Shown here: piece by piece, positions 1 through 5,809 of the stretch | Layout: every line of letters starts with the position of its first letter | Numbering within the stretch: the stretch's first letter is position 1 | Source of the DNA: Gammaproteobacteria bacterium UBA4475 | GTDB lineage: Bacteria; Pseudomonadota; Gammaproteobacteria; Pseudomonadales; Azotimanducaceae | Assembly: GCA_002389265.1 (NCBI GenBank) | Contig: DGOD01000013.1 | Coordinates: 13,576-20,774, forward strand | DNA: 7,199 bases | Direction: 5' to 3' | Position numbers and translations under genes: made by a program | Notes under the pieces: model-generated | Databases searched by the model: none | The model's input: only the letters and a program-made list of their open reading frames with translations | What the model was told of the DNA's origin: nothing

Positions 1-25
1 TGGCGATTTAGTGTTGTTCATACTT

Positions 26-29
26 GGAG
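26..29 (+). promoter_or_regulatory. Ribosome binding site of the WS/DGAT gene
   Basis: GGAG lies 6 nt before the ATG at position 36. It supports that start over the next in-frame Met (residue 13), as does the family-typical N-terminus that begins at residue 1. The remaining leader (positions 1-35) is too short to judge for a promoter. Confidence 0.75.
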
Positions 30-35
30 TAAGTT

Positions 36-1490
36 ATGCGACTGACACCGACTGATGCAGCATTTATTTATATGGAGTCTGCCAGCGGCCCCATGCACAT
101 CTCATCGGTTTACGTTCTTGATGGCGAGCTGACTTACGACCAACTGCTGACGCGATTTGAAAAACGAATTCACTTGATTCCAGCCTACCGGCGGAAGTTG
201 CAGCTGGTGCCGCTGAGTCTGGGTCATCCGGTTTGGGTCGATGACCCCGAGTTTGATCTGACCCATCACGTCGTTCATCACCACGCCCCAGCGGGTAGCA
301 CCCTGGAGGAGGCGATGGATGTCGCCGTGGCGTTGAATGAGCCAATGTTGGATCGAGACCGGCCGTTGTGGAAGATGATCTTGATTGAGGGTGTGCCCGG
401 CAAGACATTGTTGTTGCAGATGACTCACCACGCGATGATTGACGGTGCTTCGGGCATTGAATTAACCATGGTGCTATACGATCTCGACCCCCGCGCCGGG
501 GAACCCGTGCCACCCAATGAGCCATGGACACCCGAACCTATGCCCACGGCTGCACAGTTGATGAGTGATGCCATTGCAGAAAATATGCGCCACTTCAACA
601 CCGACAACCCATTGCAACTATTGGCCCGCGCAGTCAATAACTCAAAGATGCTGGCGAAAGCCGCGGAGGTTATGGGCCGTTTCGTGCAATTGCCCGTGAT
701 AACGGCGCCCTTTAATGCCGGTGCTGTGGGGCCTCAGCGTAAAGTGGGTTGGATGCAGAAACCGTTCGCCGACATTCGAAATATCCGCAAACACCTTGGC
801 GGCACCATCAATGATATTGTGCTGGTGGTCGTATCCGAAGCGGTAGCGCGATATTTGCAGTCTCACAATGAGCACGTAGATGGGCAGTATATGCGCATTA
901 TGTGTCCTGTGAATGTTCGAACCGAAAGTCAGGAAGGTGCGTTGGGGAATCAGGTGTCGGCGATTTTCCCGCGTCTGTCGGCCCAGCCAATGGATTGCCT
1001 TCAACGGTTGAACGCCGTGGTTGCAGAAACTGAACGTATCAAGCGAGACGAAGAAGCTCAGGCGTTAACTGTGATGCAAGACAGTATGCCAAATATACCC
1101 CCTGTAGCCATGTTGGCGTCTCAGCTGATTGGTACGCCCCTCGATCCGACTGTTCTCGCTGCGCGCTTTCTGGCGCCTGTGGTACCTAGTGTGGGTGGTT
1201 ATCGACCGCCGTACCTGGGCTATAACTTCACCTGCACCAATGTTCCTGGCGTCCAGGTGCCGCAGTATATGTGTGGCTATGAGGTAACCGATACTATTGG
1301 GCTACTGGTGCTCAATGGCAATGTAGGATTTAGTATCACTATATTGAGTTATAACAAAAAGCTCTTCTTTAGCTTTATCTGTGAACCAAGGCTGTTGCCT
1401 GATCTGGACTATATCGTTGCTGCGGCTGACGATGTCTTTCAGGAGCTGTTAGCGGCGGCTGCGACAAAGAGCCAACTACGCCAGGGTTAA
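36..1490 (+). CDS. Wax ester synthase / diacylglycerol acyltransferase (WS/DGAT family)
   Basis: This is a complete 484-residue protein, close to the usual 450-500 residues of bacterial WS/DGAT enzymes. Such enzymes join an acyl-CoA to a fatty alcohol (wax ester) or to diacylglycerol (triacylglycerol), and act at the inner face of the cytoplasmic membrane where lipid droplets form. Visible family marks, in order: N-terminal LTPTDAAFIYME; RPLW at 109-112; catalytic HHAMIDG at 131-137 (the HHxxxDG motif, His132 being the likely base); TINDIVL at 257-263; PVNVR at 291-295; GNQVS at 304-308; and TNVPGV at 401-406, a variant of the common SNVPGP loop. The HHxxxDG domain fills the first half and the DUF1298-type C-terminal domain the second. 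There is no signal peptide or clear transmembrane helix. A GNAT gene follows 25 bp downstream, probably in the same transcript. The preference for wax ester or triacylglycerol cannot be read from the sequence. Several paralogues per genome are common, so this may not be the main storage-lipid enzyme. Confidence 0.93.
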   Translation: MRLTPTDAAFIYMESASGPMHISSVYVLDGELTYDQLLTRFEKRIHLIPAYRRKLQLVPLSLGHPVWVDDPEFDLTHHVVHHHAPAGSTLEEAMDVAVALNEPMLDRDRPLWKMILIEGVPGKTLLLQMTHHAMIDGASGIELTMVLYDLDPRAGEPVPPNEPWTPEPMPTAAQLMSDAIAENMRHFNTDNPLQLLARAVNNSKMLAKAAEVMGRFVQLPVITAPFNAGAVGPQRKVGWMQKPFADIRNIRKHLGGTINDIVLVVVSEAVARYLQSHNEHVDGQYMRIMCPVNVRTESQEGALGNQVSAIFPRLSAQPMDCLQRLNAVVAETERIKRDEEAQALTVMQDSMPNIPPVAMLASQLIGTPLDPTVLAARFLAPVVPSVGGYRPPYLGYNFTCTNVPGVQVPQYMCGYEVTDTIGLLVLNGNVGFSITILSYNKKLFFSFICEPRLLPDLDYIVAAADDVFQELLAAAATKSQLRQG

Positions 1491-1505
1491 AGCAACCCGT
1501 GGCAC

Positions 1506-1509
1506 TGGA
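1506..1509 (+). promoter_or_regulatory. Ribosome binding site of the GNAT gene
   Basis: GGAG lies 6 nt before the ATG at 1516, inside the 25-bp gap after the WS/DGAT stop codon. Its presence and the tight spacing favour translation from a shared mRNA. Confidence 0.7.
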
Positions 1510-1515
1510 GAAATA

Positions 1516-2100
1516 ATGACTGATTCAAGCAACAACTATCCTAAGTCTATTACGTTGTTCGATGGTGCCAAAGTAGAAATACGTTATATGACGCTTGCCG
1601 ATCGCGATGCGGTGCTGGCCTTTGCGCGAGGCCTGGCAGAGGCAGATATGCTGTTTTTGCGGGTTGATATTACTCAGCCAGAAGTGGTCGACAACTGGAT
1701 GCAGAATCTGCAGGCAGAGATAACTACCACGCTGGCCGCCTACGATGAGGAAGGCCTCATTGGTTACGCCAGTGTGCATAGAAATCCAGCGCCATGGACC
1801 CGGCGGGTGGGAGAATTGCGGGTCAACGTGAGTCAAGCGTACCGGGCTCGCGGGCTAGGCAAGAACCTGACTTCAGAAATTTTCAGCGTTGCTCGAGGGC
1901 TTGGGCTTAAAAAATTAATGGCCAATATGACTGCCGACCAACATGGTGCCCAAGCGGCATTTCGGCGCCTGGGTTTTGTTCCGGAAGCTGTTTTGGCTGA
2001 CTATGTAGAAGATCGAAGAGGGATGTCGAGGGATCTGGTGATCATGTCCTTTGACATTAACGGTCATTCCGACAGTATCGCCGATCCAGTTCGAATCTAA
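1516..2100 (+). CDS. GNAT-family N-acetyltransferase
   Basis: This 194-residue protein has a single Gcn5-related acetyltransferase domain, which moves an acetyl group from acetyl-CoA to an amine; the acceptor is unknown. The acetyl-CoA pyrophosphate-binding motif A is clear at 107-116 (QAYRARGLGK, matching R/Q-x-x-G-x-G/A, with R110, G113 and G115). It is preceded by a beta-strand segment (GELRVNVSQ, 99-107). The C-terminal part has the usual AAFRRLGFVPEA pattern (147-158), where the helix and last strands close the fold. An Asp/Arg-rich stretch, YVEDRRGMSRDLVIMSFD (163-180), forms the end of the domain and resembles GNATs that act on proteins or small molecules. The first 15 residues look disordered and there is no signal peptide, so it is cytosolic. 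Its start has a good GGAG site. The gene follows the WS/DGAT gene closely and is likely its operon partner; a role in acyl metabolism is only an inference. Confidence 0.87.
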   Translation: MTDSSNNYPKSITLFDGAKVEIRYMTLADRDAVLAFARGLAEADMLFLRVDITQPEVVDNWMQNLQAEITTTLAAYDEEGLIGYASVHRNPAPWTRRVGELRVNVSQAYRARGLGKNLTSEIFSVARGLGLKKLMANMTADQHGAQAAFRRLGFVPEAVLADYVEDRRGMSRDLVIMSFDINGHSDSIADPVRI

Positions 2101-2230
2101 ACTCTTGGGGTTTGGAAAGAGACTTGGCTTGGCTGGCGCTCATGCTAATTTGATCGAGCGGCTAGTCACTCCAGAGATTGTCAGAGTCTAATAGGCTCGT
2201 CTTGATAGATCTGCGGCAGACTCAGTGATT
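2101..2230. other. Convergent intergenic gap without a clear terminator
   Basis: Two transcription units converge on this 130-bp stretch. Only weak symmetry is visible: CTCTT (2102-2106) against AAGAG (2117-2121), and GAGTCT (2184-2189) against AGACTC (2218-2223). Neither is GC-rich or followed by a T-run on either strand, so I do not call an intrinsic terminator. No open frame of note is present. Confidence 0.5.
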
Positions 2231-3052
2231 CTAGCGATACTCCACCTGACCATCGCGGTGGACCATATGTAACGTCATGCCGCTGCGTGCGAGTTCTTGT
2301 TTGCGCCAGCGTGCTGTCTGTGACTTACGCGCGAATTTAGCCCGCTGTCGGCCCCACCAATTGAGTCCCAGCTTGGCATACAAGTAGCGATGATCACCGA
2401 ATTTCGTGACGCCCTGTTCGCGCTTCATAGCAGACTGGGTGATCGAGCCAAAGTGATGCATGAGGGCGGCGCCAACGCAGCCGACCTTGAGTTCGTGGCG
2501 AGTGCAGCGAGCGAGAAATTCTGCATCCTCGCGGCCAAATAGCAATCGATCAGTATCGATGAAACCAATCTTTTGAAACACTTCGCGCCGAACCGAAAAG
2601 CACACGCCGTGGAACCAGCCGACGCGTACGGTGTTTTGCATAGTCTGCAGAAAGGTTTGCGTGAATTCATTGAGGTCGTAATCAAGTTCAAATTCCACCA
2701 TCGATGGGCTGACCACATCCAGGTCGTATTTCTCGGCAGCCGCAATTTGCGCCTCGATAAAATTGTGGGTGCAGATGATATCGTTGTTCAGTAGTACAAC
2801 CCAATCACTGGAAGACAGCAGGGCGCCCTGAGTCCAGGCGCCACCGCATCCCAGGTTGACTGGATTGATCACTGACCGAATGTCATTGCGAGTCGCCAAC
2901 CAGTTGGGCGTGTCGTCAGTACTGCCGTTATCAATGATCAATAATGACTCGGGGGGTACGCCATTGTCGATTAAGCTCTGAACACATTGTTGCGTATAGT
3001 GCAGCTGATTGAGCACGGGGATCACAATGGTATAACTTATACCGCTCGTCAT
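2231..3052 (-). CDS. Family 2 glycosyltransferase (GT-A fold, rhamnosyltransferase-like)
   Basis: This 273-residue protein carries a GT2 domain over roughly residues 7-205. It opens with YTIVIPVLNQ and the nucleotide-sugar-binding DNGSTDDT (41-48). NPVNLGCGGAWTQGA (63-77) corresponds to the N-x-G-(F/C)-x-x-G-x-N-x-G stretch of the rhamnosyltransferase-like branch. LLNND (87-91) stands at the metal-binding DXD position. GREDAEF (173-179) supplies the acidic catalytic residues, and HHFGS (199-203) is the His-rich end seen in this branch. The last 40 residues are rich in Arg/Lys and Trp (WWGRQRAKFARK), with no transmembrane helix, which suggests a cytosolic enzyme that touches the membrane or an anionic acceptor. 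Such enzymes usually build O-antigen, capsule or glycolipids, but no other polysaccharide gene is in view, so donor and acceptor are unknown. It lies 42 bp behind rlmG on the same strand. The ATG has an AAGGA site 7-8 nt upstream. Confidence 0.88.
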   Translation of the reverse strand: MTSGISYTIVIPVLNQLHYTQQCVQSLIDNGVPPESLLIIDNGSTDDTPNWLATRNDIRSVINPVNLGCGGAWTQGALLSSSDWVVLLNNDIICTHNFIEAQIAAAEKYDLDVVSPSMVEFELDYDLNEFTQTFLQTMQNTVRVGWFHGVCFSVRREVFQKIGFIDTDRLLFGREDAEFLARCTRHELKVGCVGAALMHHFGSITQSAMKREQGVTKFGDHRYLYAKLGLNWWGRQRAKFARKSQTARWRKQELARSGMTLHMVHRDGQVEYR

Positions 3053-3058
3053 AGTTCT

Positions 3059-3064
3059 GTCCTT
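3059..3064 (-). promoter_or_regulatory. Ribosome binding site of the glycosyltransferase gene
   Basis: On the minus strand AAGGAC lies about 6-8 nt before the ATG at 3052, within the 42-bp gap after the rlmG stop. It supports the chosen start and is compatible with read-through from rlmG. Confidence 0.65.
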
Positions 3065-3094
3065 AAATACACAGGTGAGACCGACATCAAAAAA

Positions 3095-4231
3095 TTAACG
3101 GTTTTGCCGAGCTCTAAAAAGCACAAATTTACTGTTTGAGGCCAGCAATTCCAAGTCGGAAAACCAGCGTTTGAGTTTGATATGATAACCCAGGTGACGA
3201 TTGCCCACGACCCACAATTCTCCATCTTTGCGCAAGACTTGAGCGGCGTCCTGAAACATGGTCAGGGCCACGGTATCGCCAATAGCATGACTTTGATGAA
3301 AAGGTGGATTGCAGAGGATCAGGTCGGCTGAATTGTGTTCGAAGCCGGAAAGACCATCGCCCAGATAGAAACGCCCGCGCTCGAGCGACGGGTTTATTTG
3401 CGTAAAATTGTCCCGTGCAGATTCGATGGCCATATAAGATTCGTCAATGAAATGCACATTGGCTTCTGTGTTGCTTGCGCCGGCAGTTAATCCGAGAATA
3501 CCGTTGCCACAGCCAAGATCAATAATATCTTGTTGGTGGGGCTTGAGAGTCAAGTGTTCGAGCATGAACCGCGTGCCGATATCGAGCTTCTGGCGAGAAA
3601 AAACATTGGCATGGTTGCTGATATTGAACGGTGTCCCGACGAGTGGCCAGCGCGTGGGGTAAGGGCTGTCAGCACGAGGTAAATTGTTATCAACCGTGAC
3701 CTCTATCAATTGGGCTTTTTTTCGTGTCGGGCCGGTCTGCGTCGGGCCGATAATACGTTCCAACATTTGCCAGACGGCGCTGGTCATTGCTTTTGCCATG
3801 CCTGCTAGAATCACGCGGCTGTCGGCTGCTAACAAGGGCTGTAAGCGGCACAACTGATCCTCGAGCAGCGCTAGAGTCTTGGGTACCTTGATGATGGTGA
3901 GCTGGGGACAAAAGTCCGGTGTTGTGGTGCTAGGCAGGGACATGACCTGCGCTGCATTGAGCTGATTAGTCGCAAGATTAGCGCGCAAGCCTTCATGGGC
4001 AAGCCAGGAATCAGACCAATTCACCGGTGCTAACTCGTTCAGTGCGGTTGAGAGCGCACCGAAACTATCGTTGGCAATCAGCAGGCGCCCTGGGGCAGGT
4101 GGGCGCTCAGAGAGGTGCTGCAGCACATACTCGTCAGCTGCATCCCAGGCTCTTAACAACTCTTTTTGACGTTGAGGAAAGCGCGACAGAATCCATTTGC
4201 CCGAGGGCGCGCTCAGCAGCTTCTCGGTCAT
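3095..4231 (-). CDS. rlmG: 23S rRNA (guanine-1835-N2)-methyltransferase RlmG
   Basis: This enzyme uses S-adenosylmethionine to methylate N2 of G1835 in 23S rRNA. The 378-residue length equals that of the Escherichia coli enzyme (YgjO) as I recall it. Many stretches match closely from memory: AWDAADEYVL (28-37), IIKVPKTLALLEDQL (113-127), NHANVFSR (206-213), and DIGTRFMLEHL just after. The N-terminal half is the degenerate, non-catalytic methyltransferase-like domain typical of RlmG/RsmC. The C-terminal half holds the active domain: SAM motif I DLGCGNG (238-244), the acidic residue after strand 2 in FIDES (261-265), and the N2-guanine catalytic motif NPPF (308-311). The related RsmC (16S G1207) is shorter and differs in the N-terminal stretch, so RlmG is the better call. 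The ATG has no Shine-Dalgarno sequence; the mRNA just before it reads ACCTCCTCT. No in-frame ATG, GTG or TTG exists upstream before a stop. Confidence 0.93.
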   Translation of the reverse strand: MTEKLLSAPSGKWILSRFPQRQKELLRAWDAADEYVLQHLSERPPAPGRLLIANDSFGALSTALNELAPVNWSDSWLAHEGLRANLATNQLNAAQVMSLPSTTTPDFCPQLTIIKVPKTLALLEDQLCRLQPLLAADSRVILAGMAKAMTSAVWQMLERIIGPTQTGPTRKKAQLIEVTVDNNLPRADSPYPTRWPLVGTPFNISNHANVFSRQKLDIGTRFMLEHLTLKPHQQDIIDLGCGNGILGLTAGASNTEANVHFIDESYMAIESARDNFTQINPSLERGRFYLGDGLSGFEHNSADLILCNPPFHQSHAIGDTVALTMFQDAAQVLRKDGELWVVGNRHLGYHIKLKRWFSDLELLASNSKFVLFRARQNR

Positions 4232-4262
4232 AGAGGAGGTCTGCTGCGATAGCGTTTTACCG

Positions 4263-4276
4263 ACATTTCAAAATGT
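4263..4276. repeat. 14-bp dyad in the leader of rlmG
   Basis: ACATTT and AAATGT flank a 2-bp centre, giving a short, perfect inverted repeat about 31 bp before the rlmG ATG, in the 60-bp gap after the DUF385-like gene. One further G-T and one C-G pair could lengthen the stem. It is AT-rich with no adjacent T-run, so an operator-like site or chance fits better than a terminator. Confidence 0.25.
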
Positions 4277-4291
4277 TGGAAGCGGGTAGGA

Positions 4292-4699
4292 TTACTCACT
4301 AGGGTCCAGGCGAACAAAATATCTGGGTGGAAAGCCGGTCAGCAGACGAAAACCGAAGCTGGTTGGATTGTCCGCCGCGACGCGTTCATGCTCGGCGCCC
4401 ATCACCGGCACGGCTCGATAAGAACGGGGAGCTTCAGCAGGTAACGCGACCATAATCTCTGGGTTCGCGAGAGCCTGGTGGTACCACGCGCGGGGCCAGT
4501 GATTTGCTGCCACATAAAGCTTGCCGTCGCTGACTAGACGGGCAATCACGCGGGCATGCGCTGCACCTTCTGCATCGGTCGTAGTGACCACAAGGGTGCT
4601 CTGGCTGCTGGGTTGGAAGTAACCGATCAGGGATTCAAAGGCGACGATGACGCCGACATAAACCACCATCAGGATAGCTAAAATTTTTACCCCTTGCAT
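4292..4699 (-). CDS. Membrane-anchored DUF385/Ddn-like nitroreductase-family protein
   Basis: This is a small protein of 135 residues from the start chosen here. It begins with one hydrophobic helix (about residues 5-25, rich in Ile, Val, Leu and Ala), likely a membrane anchor. A compact split-barrel domain follows: STLVVTTTDAEG opens the barrel, HARVIARLVSDGKLYVAANHW forms the paired strands, and PRAWYHQALANPEIMV is the hallmark of the deazaflavin-dependent nitroreductase family (DUF385), whose members carry N-x-x-W-Y-x-N/Q-L-x-A-N-P. In actinobacteria these enzymes use F420H2 to reduce quinones or nitro compounds; other members use flavins or heme, so the cofactor here is unknown. The first in-frame ATG at 4705 sits directly against a GGGAG, too close to use. 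The next ATG at 4699 has it 6 nt upstream, so that start is preferred. The alpha/beta hydrolase lies upstream and rlmG downstream on the same strand. Confidence 0.75.
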   Translation of the reverse strand: MQGVKILAILMVVYVGVIVAFESLIGYFQPSSQSTLVVTTTDAEGAAHARVIARLVSDGKLYVAANHWPRAWYHQALANPEIMVALPAEAPRSYRAVPVMGAEHERVAADNPTSFGFRLLTGFPPRYFVRLDPSE

Positions 4700-4705
4700 G
4701 CTCAT

Positions 4706-4710
4706 CTCCC
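4706..4710 (-). promoter_or_regulatory. Ribosome binding site that decides the DUF385-like start
   Basis: Minus-strand GGGAG abuts the ATG at 4705 with no spacer but lies 6 nt before the ATG at 4699. Normal spacing therefore favours the inner start, shortening the protein by two residues. Confidence 0.6.
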
Positions 4711-4807
4711 GAACTTGATCATCGATAAATGGCAGTTTACGCAGAACTCTCGATTAATTCAGTAGTTGTCTGCCCACGGCCGTTGATGTCAGGCCCGCAT
4801 GTGTCTG

Positions 4808-5620
4808 CTAGCCAGTGAGTCTTGCCTGCAAGGTGCGTGCATTGATGACGCCGTGTTCCATAAAGTCATCCACCACCACTGCAAATTCATCAGGCACATC
4901 TCGGGGTACGCCGTGGCCGACCCGGCTGAAGACATGAAGTGTGCCATTGGGCAGTAATTGCCAGTCATTGACGTTCGCCACGCAGAGTCCGTCGGCGGCG
5001 CCGGCAATGATCAGTGTGGGGGTTGTGAGGTCTGGTAGTCGATCAGTGACATCAAACTCACCCATGGAATGCCAGGAATCAACATAGTGTTTGTCGGAGA
5101 CAGAAAGGGCGCGGTCAACGCCGAGGATAATGTCGGCATCAGAGGCGCGTAGTCGGAGTAACTGCCGTTGTTTGATCATCGTGTCGCGACCCGCCGGCGC
5201 GGCGCGTAAGGCCATGCCCGACTCCAGTACCTTTGGGTCGGCGTGAATTCCGCCCGCGGGTATTGGTGCAACCAGTATCAGCTTGTTCAGTCGTGCCCCA
5301 TGCTCAATCCCCAGTTGATAACCGACACCGCCCCCCATGCTATGGCCAACATAGGTAAATTTGTCCAGTCCCAAAGCGTCAGCCATGGCGATAACATCAT
5401 GGGCATACTGGGAAATGTTATGCCCGTCTGCCGGATGTTCGCTGTCGCCAGCGCCTCGACAGTCCATGACGATACAGCGGTATTTGTGCTGTAGTCGCGG
5501 CGCTATTTCGTCAAGCCAGACATCATGCGCCCCGGTGTAGCCATGGTGAAAAATAATCGGTTCGCCAGCGCCTCGTTCGTCATAGAAGAGTTCGACGCCA
5601 TTGATGGTTTGCTTGGGCAT
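4808..5620 (-). CDS. Alpha/beta-fold hydrolase
   Basis: This 270-residue protein is a complete single-domain alpha/beta hydrolase. The oxyanion-hole loop is HHGYTG (25-30). The nucleophile elbow is GHSMGG (92-97), with Ser94. The acid is probably Asp210 in AGAADG (206-211), and the catalytic His is His236 in VGHGVP (234-239). All of the triad is present in the usual order. Residues about 120-185 between strands form a small helical cap that sets substrate choice. DCRGAGDS (53-60) is the family's usual loop after strand 4. No signal peptide or lipobox is visible, so it should be cytosolic. The fold covers esterases, enol-lactonases, epoxide hydrolases and C-C bond hydrolases; the serine nucleophile argues against haloalkane dehalogenase and epoxide hydrolase, which use Asp. 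The substrate cannot be named. The ATG has only a weak purine-rich site (TGAGAA). The DUF385-like gene follows about 108 bp downstream; the divergent DUF819 gene lies on the other side. Confidence 0.9.
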   Translation of the reverse strand: MPKQTINGVELFYDERGAGEPIIFHHGYTGAHDVWLDEIAPRLQHKYRCIVMDCRGAGDSEHPADGHNISQYAHDVIAMADALGLDKFTYVGHSMGGGVGYQLGIEHGARLNKLILVAPIPAGGIHADPKVLESGMALRAAPAGRDTMIKQRQLLRLRASDADIILGVDRALSVSDKHYVDSWHSMGEFDVTDRLPDLTTPTLIIAGAADGLCVANVNDWQLLPNGTLHVFSRVGHGVPRDVPDEFAVVVDDFMEHGVINARTLQARLTG

Positions 5621-5671
5621 GAGCGATTCTCATTTAGGTAGGATTGTTTGAACATAACAAATACCAAGGAC

Positions 5672-5688
5672 TTTGGCGATTCACCAAA
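5672..5688. promoter_or_regulatory. Operator-like 17-bp dyad between divergent genes
   Basis: TTTGG (5672-5676) and CCAAA (5684-5688) are exact inverted copies, and the inner GA/TC bases also pair, so 7 of 8 pairs across the centre at 5680 agree. It lies about 50 bp before the hydrolase start and about 120 bp before the DUF819 start, where a regulator could control either or both. A T-run at 5695-5700 follows 6 nt later, but nothing upstream on the plus strand needs terminating. The regulator is unknown. Confidence 0.35.
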
Positions 5689-5809
5689 CAGAGATTTTTT
5701 CTGACAGTATTGTAGAGGCGAGTGACGAGCGCCAAAGGTGATAGTGATTGTACCCTGGCATTTGTTAAGGCATATTGATTATCGGTTAATATCTACTTCG
5801 AGAAGTTTT

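Noticed and set aside
64..531. Long minus-strand open frame opposite the WS/DGAT gene
   Set aside because: It is an antisense shadow of a well-supported gene, with low-complexity, Ser/Arg/Pro-rich composition and no recognisable domain.
2102..2121. Hairpin CTCTT/AAGAG just after the GNAT stop
   Set aside because: The stem has only 5 mostly AT-rich pairs with a 10-nt loop and no T-tract. It is not a convincing terminator.
4789..5007. Minus-strand 72-codon frame overlapping the hydrolase C-terminus
   Set aside because: It is an out-of-frame shadow on the same strand as the hydrolase, whose catalytic His and acid lie in the other frame.
5762..5792. Possible sigma-70 promoter (TTGTTA at 5762-5767 and TAATAT at 5787-5792)
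   Set aside because: Each box matches only 4 of 6 consensus bases and the spacer is 19 bp. The inferred transcript would begin almost at the ribosome binding site. It is too weak to annotate.
5738..5809. GTG-started 24-residue extension of the DUF819 protein
   Set aside because: It has no ribosome binding site at the GTG, its residues are unlike the family N-terminus, and the ATG at 5810 has a usable GAGAAG. The stretch is better read as promoter and leader.
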